This document shows positions 26,976-42,159 of a stretch of DNA of 64,000 nt, in pieces (position 1 is the first letter of the stretch; each line of letters begins with the position of its first letter). A program made the position numbers and the translations under genes. Source of the DNA: Moringa oleifera. Lineage: Eukaryota; Streptophyta; Magnoliopsida; Brassicales; Moringaceae. Under the pieces are notes generated by a model. That model was not told the origin of the DNA, did no database searches, and saw only the letters and a program-made list of their open reading frames with translations. The stretch lies in the NCBI GenBank assembly GCA_021397835.1, contig JAJFZO010000087.1, forward strand, positions 1,488,001 through 1,552,000, given 5' to 3'.

Positions 26976-29900
26976 TTAAAAGGCAAGACGTCGGAGAAGC
27001 TCCAAAATCCATTGCCTTTAAATTTCTTACTTTTTTGGGGAAATAAAACCAACTAAATAAAAATACCTGTTTATAACCACAGTAGAGTCTCCCAATAAGT
27101 TTTCTTTTCCATTTTTATAAAATGTCGGATATGTGCAAAAGGGACCAAAGTGATTGCAGATTGACGGAATTGCCCCTGGATGGTTCATAAAATACCTAAA
27201 GAATCCTCATACGCTTGTGCGGGAAGCAAGAGCTGAGCTGTATCCGATATTTGGAAAGTTCTGTTTCAGTTGTGTATGCTACGAAAATTTGGACCACCGT
27301 CACCACTCCCTCCAGCTCATTGTAGTGGCTGCTTCCATGTGCCGACAATCCACGGCGCATTTATGGATCATCGGATCTGGACCGTCGATGGCACAAGGCT
27401 TGTGATCATCAAGTGATGCGGTGGGCCCCGCTCGCAGATTTCTGTCATTTTTCCCGGATCGATGTTGATAAACGCTAAGCGCCTAAGCTATTATGTAATC
27501 AGTGCTTTGTAATTAAGGGAGACATAATAATTTCTGAAGCTACTGCCTAATCACTAGACCCCAGAATAATATCCCCTAATCTTTGACTAACTAATTTTTT
27601 TATTTTTTGTTATCTTATTAAAATAATATTATCTAAGATTACTTAAAAATTAATTTTTTAAAAAATAATTATTTTCAGTAACTCTTATTTTTTATTTATT
27701 TTTATTTTTGATAAATAAAAATATAATAGATAAAATCCATTTTGATGTTTGTTTTTAATAATATAACAAATCATCAATTTAATAATTTTAAAAAATCAAT
27801 ATGAATAATTTCTACAAATGATTTGATCTCGGAATCCTTTTAAGATCATTAAATTTAATTTTAATAATTAAATTCAAAGTTTTATGAATAAGTAGTTCGG
27901 CTTGAATTTTTTTGCTTCGAATTGATTGATGCATGATTATATTTTAATTTTATTGAGAAAATCATTATTTAATATTAAAATTTAAAAAATAAATTAATAA
28001 CTAATGTAGAAATTATAAAATGACATGATAAATCTAAAATTATATGGTAGAATTGGGATGTAAAAGACAAAGATTCTTTCATTTATGATAATTACAAGTT
28101 AATTACGCTTGTGTATTGTACGAAGAATTACAATAATTGCAAGAAGATAAAATTTGATTGTACCTTCCTGTTTTAATGTAACATGTTTTCTATACCAAGA
28201 AATTAACTTTATGTTAAAAAAGAAATGACATTTATGTTAAAATTTTTATTTATTTATGGGATGGAAAGAAGAGAGAAAGGGAAAGAAAAGTGTATTTGAA
28301 CCAAAAGGGAAAGAAGCAAAAGAGTGGGCAACAATTACTGCTTAATAGGACAGTAGGCCCCAGGGGGAGCTGATATTCAGCACCCACTGATGTAGCAATG
28401 ACGTAATTTCAATGGATCCCATTTTAATTTGTCTTTTTTTTAATTTCTTTTTTCATTTTTTGTAGTGAAAAAATTGAGGATTTTAGCTGGATTCTCATTG
28501 GAGAAGGTGCAATTGATCAATTAATGATGATTTTGGGGATTCCCATAAAGTACATCAAATGGGCATTTCAGATTTTTCAACATTTTGTCATTTTCCTTTT
28601 GAATATATAGTGAGTAATTTTCATGAATTGGAACACCGGATTTAAAATATTGTTAGGTTCAATAAAAAATTTATTTTAATTTATAAATTGTATATGTTTT
28701 TATGCCTAATTAATTTGACATTTTTAATACATTATTTTTCATTCAAATTGTAAATGATTTTATCATTCCATTTTTTTGTAAATTTTTTGTACAGATTTTA
28801 TGTTAAATTAAATTTGCATTCATTTTTTTAAATAAATAAAATTATATTTTAGTAATTTATTATATTAATATGAAAAAAGATTTAAAATATACTTATTTAT
28901 TTTGATAAATTATTACATGTCAAATTTTTGTAAAAAAAATTCAATACAGTTCATATCTACAAGATATTCTTATCTCTTTTTTTTTTTTGTGCGGCATTTA
29001 ATAATATATCAAATAACAAATGACATATAACCTAAGTTATGTTTATTAAACAAATTGAGTTATTAAACTGATTTGATCAAAACAATTTATTTTTCATATA
29101 ATATTTAAAAATTTTAAATAAATTTTTAATGTGAGATTATTAATAAAATATACTGATAATTTTTTAAATTTTTATTAATAAAAAAGATTAATAATCCTAT
29201 TTTTGCTATACAAAGACATTATGAGAATGTGTGATCTTAAACCAAACAAATCTTATGGTACATTGCATGGGAGTCGGTCCGACAAACCTAAATGGTTAAT
29301 TTGAGCATGAAATTTAACGAGAATCTTTTTTTTTCTTTCTTTCAATAAAGAGAGAATGCCAAGAAAAATTTGGAGTTTTATCATAATTAGTGGAATGGGA
29401 TTACATGTTAGATTGTATTTATCTAAAGACTAAGAGTAAAATATCAATGCCGTTTTCCACGGTTGAAACATATCTTTCTTACCGCTCCCTTTGTGAAAAA
29501 AACTTCACTTTTTTTCGGCTTTTCCTTCAGTGTCCAAAGAACCTTTATTTCACACAAACCCTTTCAAGACAACGAGACCTCTTTAGGTTGATATTGATTT
29601 ATTTTATTTTATTTAAATTATAAAATATTAAAAACTTATATATCATAAATAAATCAAAATAATATCTCTCTCTATACATATATACATATATTTATTCTAA
29701 GTATACAAAATTTTAAATTTACTCATATTTTAATTTAGGTACCAAAATTTCAATTCGTTCAAAAAATTTAAAAATTAAAGATGTTCAAATTGCAGAATTT
29801 ATAAAATAAATTTTGATTTAAATTTTTTGAACAAACACAAGAAATGTTCAATATGTCATTAAAAAAATCAAAATTTTTTGAGTATTGAAAATATTTATAA

Positions 29901-31141
29901 AAATATTTTAAAATATATTTATAAAAAAAGCTCCTCATAAAAAATATTAAAATATAAAAAATAAATTTGAAATAAAGTATATATTCTATTTAAGTCATTT
30001 TAAAAATATCTTAATCATAAAAATATCATTAATTTTATAATTATTTAAGTTTAAGATATAAATAAAATTAAATTGAATAAAAAATTAAATCAATTAAAAT
30101 TTTGATATCTAAATTACAATTTGAATAAAATTTAAAATGTCTTTATTTGTTTACCTTATAATGTTTTTAAAAATTATTACTATAAAATAAAAAAAGTTAA
30201 ATATTGATTGAATTGAGATTGTTGTGTTGATAATGTTGTTGACCAACTTAAGAGTGGACGTAGCACATTTTGCTGGGGTTTTGATAATTCCAACCCACCA
30301 AATCATAATTTGTTTATTTTTAAAAAAAGTATAAAGAAAAGGAGGAGTGAAGTCTTGATTTTGGGTAGAGAGAGGAATTAAAGAATTAAAGACAGCCCTG
30401 TAAGATGTGTGGATCACACAGTCACATTGTACCCACTTTGCATGTGGAAGATGAGTTTTTAAGCTTGCATGTGAGGTGTGTGGACAACCTCAAAATTAAT
30501 TATTTTTAAATTATTTATTGCATTATGCCACGTCAACATTCCAAACCAGCCTTGCATAAGATTCCTACTTTTGGCAAAGAGAGAAAATTTATTACCAATT
30601 ATGAAATAAAAATCAAAATTTTACATAATCTTTAATTATTTATAAATTTAAATAACGTAAATTTCTTTTTAAATATTATTTTATTAATTAATTAATAATT
30701 TTTAAGATTAAATAGTTACTATCTTGTTAAAAGTTATAATTAATAGGAAAACATAATTTTACTTTTTTAAGACCGTTTAGCTTAACCATAATAATTGAAT
30801 CTTAACTTGATTGGATGATCTCTGCCATCCATTATCATTCTATTTAACTTAATTTATGTTTTCATTATAATTTGGTTTATTTAATTATTTCCACGTGGCT
30901 AACTTTGATTTGTGGACGGCATGGAGTGTCTGCATGGTACTGTAGGAGGTACAATGGCTGACTATTGAGCCGCAGAAGAGAAACGGAGCGAACTGGCGTA
31001 TTAGATTTCCTAGGTTGCTCAGTGAAAAAAGTGACCCGTGTTTGGTTGCTGCCATTCTTCTGACCTTGTTTCTCTATGTAAGTACTGCCCGTCAAACAAA
31101 CATGTGACTTCATAATTTAAAAATAAAAAATAAAAATAAAA

Positions 31142-31640
31142 AATTATATAAAATTTTAACATTTACTTCATATTAATAATCAAATATTTTATATTTAACA
31201 GTAATAAATTCATTTTAATATAATAATTTAACTTATTTTTTATTTAAATTATTATAAAAATTAAAAATTATTAAAAATAAAATATATTTATTATTAAAAT
31301 ATTTAAAAAATAATTCAAATCATTATTTATTTTATTTTGATTTTATCTCTTAAATTTGATTTTTTTGACATAATATATATTTTTTATAAATTTTAATAAT
31401 ATAAATTTTAAAAAATATAGTTTTCCTATGCAATAAATTTTATATTTTTTTATAATGATAACTTAAATTTTTTGTTATATTCATAAAAAATTTCAAGTCA
31501 ATTTATTTCATAAATTCTTTAATTTAAATATCTCAATTTTTACAATTTTTGATAAAATTTAATTTAGTCTAAATTAGTCAATTTTTGAAAATAAAGATTT
31601 ATTTGATAATATGAGATAAATATTATAATTTTATATAATT
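31142..31640. mobile_element. MITE-like AT-rich element, about 499 bp
   Basis: The left end begins AATTATATAAAATTTTAACA followed by TTTACTTCATATTAATAATC. The reverse complement of the right end begins AATTATATAAAATTATAATA followed by TTTATCTCATATTATCAAAT. The first 14 bases are identical and similarity runs for about 70 bp. The size and both ends match the elements at 40,801 and 47,194. No open reading frame of note is present. Confidence 0.55.
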
Positions 31641-32149
31641 TTTAATAAAAAATTTATTATAATAAATATTATTAAATTTATCTAAACAGTTATAATAAAA
31701 GTTTCATTAAATTTAAAACTTTTGTTGCAATCATATTATTGTTAGAATTTTTTTATATATTATACAGCAATAAATCAACACAAAATTTTGAATCTAACTA
31801 CTATTTCATGAGATTTTAAAATTTATCTATTTAAAACAAATTTAATGATACAAAAGGGATTTGAATCTTAAACCTAACTTCAAAGTGGACACTTATTTAT
31901 CAACAAATTAAATCTCTCGAGATTGTCAAAAATAAAACAAATGACACGTATTTATTTTTATTTTAAAAATAAAACAATATTTGGGTTTTATCTTTTTTTC
32001 TGTTTATTTTTTAAAAACAATTTTGGCTCCTATTTTTAAAAATATTTTTTTGATAAAAACTAAAAAGATGAATGGATGATAGATGCTCCATTGATATATT
32101 GAATAAAAAATACAAAAAGAAATTAAATTAATATTATTTAAAAATGCAT

Positions 32150-32680
32150 TGTTTCTATGCGGCGGCGGTTCAGTGTCGGAGAAGACTGAGTTTAGGAACC
32201 GTGTTTTGCTCGTAAGTGTCGGGTCGGGCCAAACAAAGGACATCGGCTGGTTATGCACCGCCGCTACAGAGTACACAAACAAACACAGAAAAACGAGAGG
32301 CACTGACAAAACGGGGCGTGGGACCCGATGAAGTGGACCCCACAGTCCACAATCCAAGCGCGTCGTCTTTTAAGCTGGTGGTGGCACCACAGCAGCATCC
32401 AAAGACAGTTAAAAGGACAAAAAAAAAAGACATTCACAGAAAAAAAGATTAAAAAACAAAAGACAGGTAAGGGACCCACACACGCCCACACGTTTCTGTG
32501 TTGTTGCAGTCGTTTTATTAACAAGTGGGGACCACAAGTGGTGAGTTCAGGTGACACGTGTCGAAAGAAAGCGACCACGTCTCACAAAACAAGGGATGCT
32601 TCGTTCTTAAATATGGAAGCTGACAGCGTCGGCAGAGAGAAACTGAAAGCCTACCTGCCAATCCGAAAAAAATAAAGAAT
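32150..32680. promoter_or_regulatory. GC-richer island with G-box and TCP-type motifs
   Basis: The island contains GTGGGACC (32,318-32,325), GTGGACCC (32,333-32,340), GGACCCAC (32,472-32,479), and a palindromic G-box GACACGTGTC (32,553-32,562) followed by CCACGTC. It is open in four or more frames on both strands, none resembling a protein. It looks like a regulatory or conserved non-coding block, perhaps a distal enhancer or an unannotated promoter. Function is inferred. Confidence 0.35.
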
Positions 32681-35600
32681 AAATAAATAAATATTTTTAA
32701 TTAATTGACGCATATGGACAGCAGAAATATCAAAATACTTTCTGTGTCCTCGACAGGTAATGGTAGTAGTACCTTTGCGTCACGGTACAACAAGGATGAC
32801 CACGACAGTATCCGATGCAGTAACGTTTTCTTTCGCCGAAACGTGAAAAGGCAAAATAATAATGGTACAGCAGGATTTATTCTTCAGCTTTTCATTAATA
32901 GGCAAAAAAGATTAATAGTAGAAAGTTGTTTTCCCTTCAATTTACTGAGCAACTTTTCTACCCCTCCAGCTTTATAAGATTTTTAAAACTAAAAAAAATA
33001 AATTATATTTGTTTTAATTTAAATATTAAATTAAAGTTGATTGATTTAGTTCCACTTTTAATTATCAGAGTCCAATATTTTAATGAGGTTTAATTTTGAT
33101 ATATTGAAAATTTTAAAATTAAAAAATTTTATGTAACAAATTTTTATTTAAATTTTTTTATAAACGTAAATAGATATCCAACTTATCGTAAAAAAATTGA
33201 ATATTAAAATATGTTTTATTTTAAAATTTTAATTATTTAAAAAATTACTGATAAATAAAAAAATATTCAAATTTAAATGATTGATTTGAAATGAAATGTA
33301 AAATTTATTTAAATAATTTTTTTATATTTCAAAAAAATACATTTAATTTATTACAACTATTTAAATTCAAATCTAAATTAAACCAAATAAAAATATTAAG
33401 TATATAATTAAACTAATAGTTCTGATTTATTTAAAAAAACTCTTTTATTTATTAAATTAAATTTACAGTATTTATAAGATTATGAAAATTTACTAATTAT
33501 GAAAATAAATGTTAAACCATTTTGTTATTATGATATAAGAGTCGCTTAATACTTAGAACATTTAATTGAGAGATCCATACCACAAAGTTCTTAAATATCA
33601 TTATCATATTGATCCGAATGTGTAGCAGTTGGTCCACAGTTCCACCATACCATAAACTCACTTAAATACTGAAAGAGGAATGGCTTCTATACGTGTCATA
33701 TGGCCGGTACCATTATTAAGTGTCACAATTAGTCGTATCTAAGCAAGTACCTAAATTTCTATTAAGTTTCTCCGTTGACTTAAAAATAAGTAAAAAAATA
33801 TTTTTTGTTATATTTTTAATTAATAAATCTGTAAAAATAAGCAAAAAAATTGGACGATGACATTTTAATTTTATTTCAAAGTTTTTATCTTTTAAATGAA
33901 TTTATTTAATGATGAAACAAGTTTAATAATATTATATTAAATTAAGATATTAATTTCAGATAATAAATTTTATAAAAATGGTCAAATGTTAAGAATATTA
34001 ATATATTTTAAATTTAAATTAAATTTTTATTGATTTTGAATAATTAATTAAAATAAAAAAAATATTATTTTTAATCGTTTCATAAATTAATGTAAGAGTG
34101 ATTAGATGGATTGGATAGAATTATAAGAGAAATGAGTGACACAACAAGCTACCAACTGGTTTTTAATAAAGTTGATTTATACCCACTAATCGACATTGTT
34201 ATTTGATAATTATGTTGAATCTTTCTCTGATAATAGACGACATAAGCCAAACACCAAACTTGTAATTTTGCTAACCTTTCATCAAAACCTATCTCGTCAT
34301 GCCCTCACTTGTCCCCAAACCGACCCACCCTGGGTGACCTCCATTAGAATTCAAGTCATTTTCTTTTATAATTTTAATTATTACATTATTAATGAAATTA
34401 TTTAATAACAACATAAATTAATCATAAAATTAACCATTAAAATTATTAAAATAAATTACAGTAATTAGCTAAAAAATTGACTCAGCGTGACATTTAAATT
34501 ATGTTAATTATAATTTTCCAACTTGTAATGTCAATTTACAAGGCTTTTCAATCTTATTTCTTTTTTTATAAAAATTTTCAAAGTTTGGATAAACTTAACC
34601 AAACATAATAATTAATGGGTTTCTGACCATTCAAAGCATCGACATCAAACCCATAGTTCAAAGCATATACGAAAGGCAATTAGTATGATTAGATTATTGT
34701 GATTAAATTAAGCAATTATTTAGATTAAAAAAATAGATTGCTTAGTTGTCACTGCAAAACAAAAGTTTGTACCTTAGGATTATAGCATTTGAAATTAAAT
34801 AATACAATAAAAAATTTGATGAGAACCAAGATTCTTCCATGCAAACTATATTGTTACAAGAAATTGAGAACATCAACATCAAACCCATTATTAAAATAAT
34901 AAATTAAAATAATTAATTTTTATGATATAAGTGGACTATATAATTAAACCAATTAATTATTTTGATGAAATATAATTTTTATATATCAATAATATTACAC
35001 TTTATTTAATAATAATGTTATTGCCTTAATTCGAATTGTATTTAAAACATCACTCATTTTAAAATTTATAATAATAATTAGGATTAATTATATCAATAGA
35101 ATACATATTTTATTCTCAATTTTAAATCAAAACCTATAAAAAAAATATTGTATTTATTAAAGACTCGTGTTTTTTTTATTATATTTTCAATGTAAAATTT
35201 TTTATTATAATTTTCGTTAATATTCAAATATTTTTTAACATACTGTTAAAACAAACAAAATATTTGTTACATCAAATTTAGCAAGATATATAAAATATAA
35301 ATATTTAAATAAAATAAAAAATATTTTATTTTACTTAAATCACATGCACATTATGTATATGCATAAAACTATTAATATTAAAAAAAAGTATAAATATAAA
35401 TTTCACATTAAAATATATATATTTATAAATTTTGATTTAAAATAATAAATAAAATATTAATATTTTTTATGCAATTAACTCTAATAATTATTAAAAAATT
35501 TTAATCTATGAATATATATTAAAACAAAATTGTATAAAAAATTTAATAAAATAATTATTGGCTGAAATATATTTGATGACTTGTTGTTAGTAAATGCTTA

Positions 35601-38600
35601 GTTGTCATGGGAATAATTAAAAAGGTTATGGTTTAATATTATATTATTTTAAAATTAAAACTATAATTAAATTACCGGATTCATAGGAAACTATGCGGGT
35701 TTCTTATTGGCAACTATATATATATTATAAAGAGAAATTCTCAATTAAGACAGCTAGATGATAAGATCTCCAATTTAAAAAACAAAGTAGGTGATCGGAG
35801 ATTGAATGTCAGTTGGAAAGATAAATCTTTGATTAATATTAAAACACGAGAAACCTCATCAGCTAAATGAATTAATATTTACTATGATATTAATAAGTAT
35901 TATTTAAAAAAATAGAAAAGCCAATTAAGGCGGAAGTTATGAACCCGGTTCATCTGTTCTTAAATTGTAAATTTTTATATTATAATTGGATGAAAATTCT
36001 TTATTTATATTATCATTAATAATTTTATGAGGATATTAATACATAATAGACTTGTTTAAAATCTTGAAAAAAAATTCAGTTAATTTTTATTTTAAATTTT
36101 AAAATGTTTCTAAATATTGATAAAAAATAGTTAAATTGAACTTTATCAAAAAAAGTATATGATACTAAAATTTTAATTTTAAAATTTTTAATAAATGTAA
36201 ATAATATTAAAGTTATTACAATAAAGGATTTCATAGTTTTTTGAGTATTAAAATTAATTTTTTAAATTATTATAAAAAATTAAAAATTTATAATAAATTA
36301 CTCATAAGTTAAAAATTATTCAAAGTATTAACGGATTGATTTAAAATTGACATAAAATTTATTTAAATTATTTTAAAAATATTTTATTAATAAAAATATG
36401 CTTTATTTTAAAATTTTTAATTTAAGTTTAATGTGATTATTTTTCATCAATCAAGTTTTATTGAGAATTTTTTAAAATTTATGATAAAAATTAAAAAAAA
36501 AGAGTGTTTTTTTAAAGATTTAAAATAATGTTATTTTTAATTATGTTTTATTTATTATATTAATATAAAAATTATAAAAATATTTTTTATTTTAAAAGTA
36601 TTGATACAAACTTTAAAAAAAAAAAAAAAAAAAAGAGTACATTGGGCGAAGTACAAGTGCTTGAAAAGGCCTGTGCGCAAAACACTGTAGCTTTGGGGAA
36701 CATAGGAAGCTGTTTAAGCCTATGTTGTGAACAGAAATTAACATAACATGCTTGCACATGTCTTATATTTATTATCACTTATCATGTGAAAAGACGTGTA
36801 ACTATTTTTTTAAATATCTCCCCAAGTTGTCATCTACCGTACTTTCAGCAGTCAATTTGAAATTAATTACATTAATTTATTAATTATTTTATAAAATTTA
36901 AATAATATACACAGAGATCATGAATCTTTATAGGATGATTTATACAGGTGGAAAAAAATACTACTCTTTTTTTTAACCTTTCATCATTTTAATGAATTGA
37001 GTTTTTTTTTTAATCAAACCATGCTAAATGTGGAAAAAAGATTACTATATAATAATTAAATAAAGTAAACAATTATTACTTTTTATATTTTTAATTAAGT
37101 TAATTATATTAATGAAACATATATATTATTTATATTATCAAATTAAAATTTATAAATAACACTTATGTTTTTGTTTAATTTTTAATATTAAATTTTTATT
37201 TATAATTTTTATAAATATCAATAATTTTATGCGCATACTTAAGTGTGTATCACTTTTTATTTATATAATTAAACACAAATATTTTTAAATATTATTAAAA
37301 TAAATAAAATATTTTTATATTAATTTTAATAACAATATTTTATATTTTATATTTAAAATAATAAAAAAATTATTTGTCCTAATAGTATTTATAAAAGTGT
37401 TGAAATAATCGTATAAGTAAAAATATCATACACGTTACTTGATGTATACATAACTGTTATTATCAACAAAAATTTTAAATGAAAGTTTTACATTAAAAAT
37501 AAAATAAAAATTTTAAATAAATATAAATTTTAAAAATTTTAATTTAAAATTATAAATAAAATATAAATATTTTATTTTATTTTATATTAATATAATAAAT
37601 TATAAAAATATTTTATTTTATTTTTATTAAAATACTCTCAAGATTCTCATCTTATTTCAATATACTGCTCTATGTCTATTTAAATCAACATATTTATTAA
37701 CCAAACACATAAAATACATCAAATAACCAGTTAAATTGATTTTATAAATCGAAAATAGTATTTAAAAAGTTAAATCTAGAAAAATTAATTTATCAAACAA
37801 AAGAATCTTATATTTTTGTTTTTATGCATTGATGATGAAATACTCCAAACATTGAGAATAGAAAACATATTTTCTTTTTGGTGGAGATAAATAGCAAATG
37901 ATGTTAACGTCTTTGGCATCCCAAGCTATGTAGATGATGAGACGCAGGTTTAACAATCATGGCTTATATTTTTCTAATGTATAAATGTTGGAATTTTTAA
38001 AACCTTTGCTTTGTTGGTACGAAAGAATATAAGATGAAATTGGAACCATACGATATGAATACTCTTTTTTTAAGGGTCCCACTTTCTTTATTTTTATAAA
38101 CAGACTTTTTTACCCTTTTTTTTCCTTATAATATCACTTTTAGGGTTTTGAAGATGCCAAAGTAAAAGTTCCCCTTTTTTTCTTTTTATTTGTTTTTTTA
38201 AATTTTTTTTGGATCTTTGGATTCTGTTGGCATTTGCCTTTGGTACTTCTCCAAGTCATCTTGCTACTTTTTCTTTTTGCTTATTCCCATGGTGATCATC
38301 ATCCCAATTTGCTAGCTTGCTATCTTGTCTTCACTTGCATTTTAGGGTTAATTAATGTCGTATTTTGTGGGTGAATTAGAAGCTAAATAATGTAATGTAA
38401 ATCAACCTTATCCGAGTTGATATCATCAAACATTCATCATTAACTAATATACAGATAAATCTTCACTAACAATAAAAACAAATAAAATACTTTTCGATGT
38501 TTGAGTTAGTAGATTAAAACCAAACAAATATTTAAATTAATTTATAAGGTATATGAACGAAATGGATGTTTAAATCAATACATAAGATATATGAATGAAA

Positions 38601-38800
38601 TAGATGCATAAAATCAAAGACTTTAAATATATTTAAAAACTATTTCATTTTAGTACTAAGTTTAATCCCAATATGAAACTGAGTTAAAAATTTATGAATT
38701 TACAAATATCTCGTGAATATTTGAATGTTAAAAAAAGAAGAAAAAGATTAAGCCTATCTTACTTTGTGATTATATGGAGATCTAGGGCTTATATTGCCAT

Positions 38801-38870
38801 ATGGGCCCATGTTTAACATTTGATTTGGGCTGATTTACTCATGAGGGCCCATCATGACTTCAATGGGCAT
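38801..38870. promoter_or_regulatory. Site II-like TGGGCC/TGGGCT cluster
   Basis: ATGGGCCCAT (38,801-38,810), TGGGCT (38,826-38,831), GGGCCCAT (38,845-38,852) and ATGGGCAT (38,863-38,870) fall within 70 bp. Such clusters mark promoters of growth and housekeeping genes in plants. No gene is recognisable on either side, so this may be a relic or an uncharacterised transcript start. Confidence 0.3.
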
Positions 38871-39210
38871 AAAATTTTCCCTTTTTGAACTTATTAGCAA
38901 AATTTTCTATCATTTTCTTGGAAGCCAAACAAATCATCAATGAACATATTTTGGTATCTCAGCAATTGATTTCGGAAAACTATAGGAAGACCACACAAGA
39001 CAAACAAGGGATTTATGTGATCAACAGAAAGATCACAACCCACTAATCCGTACTCTCTATATAGTTTGGTGATGAGACAATTTATTTCTAGTGATGCATG
39101 TTCAATGTGCAATCTCTTATAAACTTTATAAAGAAATCATTGCAAATTACAAAGACAGTGGGTCTCTCGAAATAATGACAAATCAGTTGAAATTATGTCA
39201 CTTTTCTTAT

Positions 39211-39757
39211 CCCCACATTACAAGTAGGGACAATTTCTTCTTTTCTTTGTACCCCATTGACATAATTAACAATAATACCATGTGATAATGCAACAATGTT
39301 CAATTTCAATCAATGTTACCTTTAATTTGATCAAATCCGCATTTCCAACCCTAAGGGTTGATCCGGCTTCGGGTTAGTAAGCAAAAATTGGGAGATATTC
39401 CCACATTGCACATACGGACAATTTCATCTTTTCTTCTTACCTTATTGACATAATTAACAATAATACTATGTGATAATGCAACAATGTTCATTTTTAAAGC
39501 AAATTCGATCACCTTTAATTTGATAAAATCGCCATTCCTAACCCTAGGGCGGATCCCATTTAGGGTTTAGTAAGACAAATCCCTATGTGTAATCATTCTA
39601 TTGATATTACTTTGCTTTAGGGTTCGGTTACCTTTAATTTGATCAAACCGGCATTTCCAACCCTAGGGTGGATCCGATTCAGGGTTTAGTAAGCAAAAAT
39701 TAAGCGAAATGTTTATATATAATCATTTCCTTTGACATTGCTTTGCTTTAGGTGCAA
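39211..39757. repeat. Diverged tandem repeat, about 190-220 bp unit, 2.5 copies
   Basis: Copy 1 starts CCCCACATTACAAGTAGGGA at 39,211. Copy 2 starts CCCACATTGCACATACGGAC at about 39,400. Both share CATAATTAACAATAATAC, GTGATAATGCAACAATGTTC and CCTTTAATTTGAT, then CCAACCCTA and a GGGTTTAGTAAG-like end. A partial third copy begins at about 39,620 (GGTTACCTTTAATTTGATCA) and shares the tail CTTTGCTTTAGG with copy 2. Each copy has a telomere-like AACCCTAGGG or AACCCTAAGGGTT word. Confidence 0.8.
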
Positions 39758-40800
39758 AAGTGCTAAAAAGGAGAACTTTATAGTTGTCCAATTTTCACTC
39801 GTTGTGAAGATTAATCAATTACCCTAAGCTTATCTTTCTTCGATTTAGTGATTTCATTGAAATTTAAGCTTTGGTGTTTAGGATACCAACAAAATTAGAA
39901 GTAACGACAAAAACAAATACTCAAAAGCATCGATGATCATGCAAATCCTTGAATATCTCCATGCTTTATTTGAAGAGTCGGTAGTTGAGAAGCCGACCAT
40001 AGATATAACGACATTCTCTTTACGAGTAATGTAGGAGAAACAATTATATATATATATATATATTAATAAATAATAATTTTTTAAATATAATATGTTATTT
40101 TTTTAAAAAAATAGCATCAATAAAATTTATAACTTGTTCTGATTCAAGCATTAAACATAGTGTTAAGATCAATAACCAAGAAGGCACATGACTGGCCACT
40201 AGTGGACTTTAGCCGAACCTATAATTTAGCATCTTTAACCCCTTTTAACCATTTAACACAGGTCACAATCCTCTGATTTAAGTTATGATCAATTTTTTAA
40301 AAGATTATTTTTACATATTTTTTTATATTATAATTTTTAAAAATTTTATATAATAAATTAATATAAATTCAAATAAAAAATCTTTTGTTGACATAGTTAA
40401 TAAAAATAGAGAGAGGGTAAAGAAGGCAATAATGTAGAAGATTTAGGTAGTTCACATGTTAAACCTAATGAATTGTTGGGATACGTCACTCAAAAACAAA
40501 AGTGGGCCCAATTCACAAATGTTGGTGGATCAGCAAAGCCCTAAAAAACTTGAGTCCCATTCACACCAACCATGTCCCGTAATGCCAACAGGCCAACTTC
40601 TCTTTCTCTCTTTCCTTTGTCTTCCACCACGTTTATGTTATGCATAGACACTTCCAAATGTCTAGCATGCCACCACATCCATTCAAGATCTTCAATGACC
40701 AAAGATGAGTTAAATTTTTACTTTTAAATTAAATTTTAATATTTTAAAAAATAATAAATCAAATATGATGTAATAATATAATTAAAATAAAAAATAAAAA

Positions 40801-41292
40801 TATATATAAATTTTTAATGTTTACTTCATATTATCAATCAAATCATCGAACATAAAAAATGACAATTGAATTTTGATGTACTAGTTTGATACTAAATTGA
40901 ATTTTAACTCAAATAATTATAAAAATTAAGAGTATCTAAATAATTTTCAAATTAATATCTATTTTAAAATTTTTATTAAATTTGAATAATTTTTAATGTA
41001 ATATCCATTTCTATATTTTTTTAAATTTTAAAAATATATATTTTAAAAAATATATTTTTAATACTTATAAGATTTTAAAACTTTTTATGATAGTAACTTC
41101 AATATTTGTTTACATTCATAAAAAAAATTATAAGAAAATTTGTTGTATACATTTTTTTAATTTAAATATTTTATATATTTAAATTTAATATGATTTAATT
41201 TAGTTTAAATTGATATATAATAGTTTGATTTGTCACTTTTTAAAGATGGTAGTTTAATTGATAACATGAGGTAAACATCATGATTTTATATA
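40801..41292. mobile_element. MITE-like AT-rich element, about 492 bp, best-preserved copy
   Basis: The left end runs TATATAAATTTTTAATGTTT, then ACTTCATATTATCAATCAAA. The reverse complement of the right end runs TATATAAAATCATGATGTTT, then ACCTCATGTTATCAATTAAA. Similarity continues through AAAAAATGACAA versus AAAAAGTGACAA to about 75-80 bp. There is no coding capacity. I cannot define a target-site duplication in such AT-rich flanks. Confidence 0.6.
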
Positions 41293-42159
41293 ACTGGTAT
41301 CTTAAAATAAATTATATAAAAAAATTAAAAATTATAAATATTCATGTTTACAAAAAAATTCAAAATTTTCAGTATTAAAAATATTTTAAATATATTATAT
41401 AAAAAATTAAAATTTTTATTAAAATAGTCATGAGTAAAATATGTTTAAAATTAATAGATGAACTGTATAAAATTTATTTAAATCTAAAAATATTTTAACA
41501 ATGAAAAAACTTTAATTTTTTTATAATCATTTGAGTCAAAGTTTATAATAAATTGATAAAATCATAGTTTTATTTGTTACTTTTTAACATTAAAATTTAA
41601 TTTGACACAGAAAATATATTTCAAAATTTTTAATAACCTTTACCTATCTTTTGTTGATATGAGTTATATTAATTTTTTAAAAAATATATATTAATTTAAT
41701 GAAATAAATAGTTATGACTTACTTATTCATTATAATTAAAAATTAATAAAATTTGAATTAATACACAATTTTCATTTTTTATTTTATTAAAAAACTTTTA
41801 ATTTTTATTTTATTAAATTATCATATATTAAATTTATTTAAAAAATTAATGTAACTGAAATAAGTAGAAAAATTATTGTTCATAATCTTTATCTCATTAA
41901 AGTATTTTTCTTTTTGGTGAGTTGTAAGATGTGCATAAGTTTTTGGCTCTTTTTAGAACTAACTCCAACCTCACACTATAACATCATTTTGGGTGTTAAG
42001 TTTAATGCCAAATAGCCTTTGATGAGACGGTAACTTAGATAATTTCAGCACCATTAATTTGATGTTATAAACCGTGTCACAATTTGGTGTTACATTTTTT
42101 CAAATATTAAATGTTTTTTCAAAAATTATTTTATTTTAATTAAATGTTAAGTAAATATT

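Noticed and set aside
32004..32675. Several overlapping open frames of 60-117 codons on both strands
   Set aside because: Simultaneous opening of many frames reflects few stop codons in a GC-richer island, not coding. No conserved motif is seen.
38894..39112. 72-codon minus-strand open frame considered as a retrotransposon polymerase fragment
   Set aside because: I could not align it to any reverse transcriptase, integrase or RNase H motif. It is better treated as unassigned sequence next to the 39 kb repeat.
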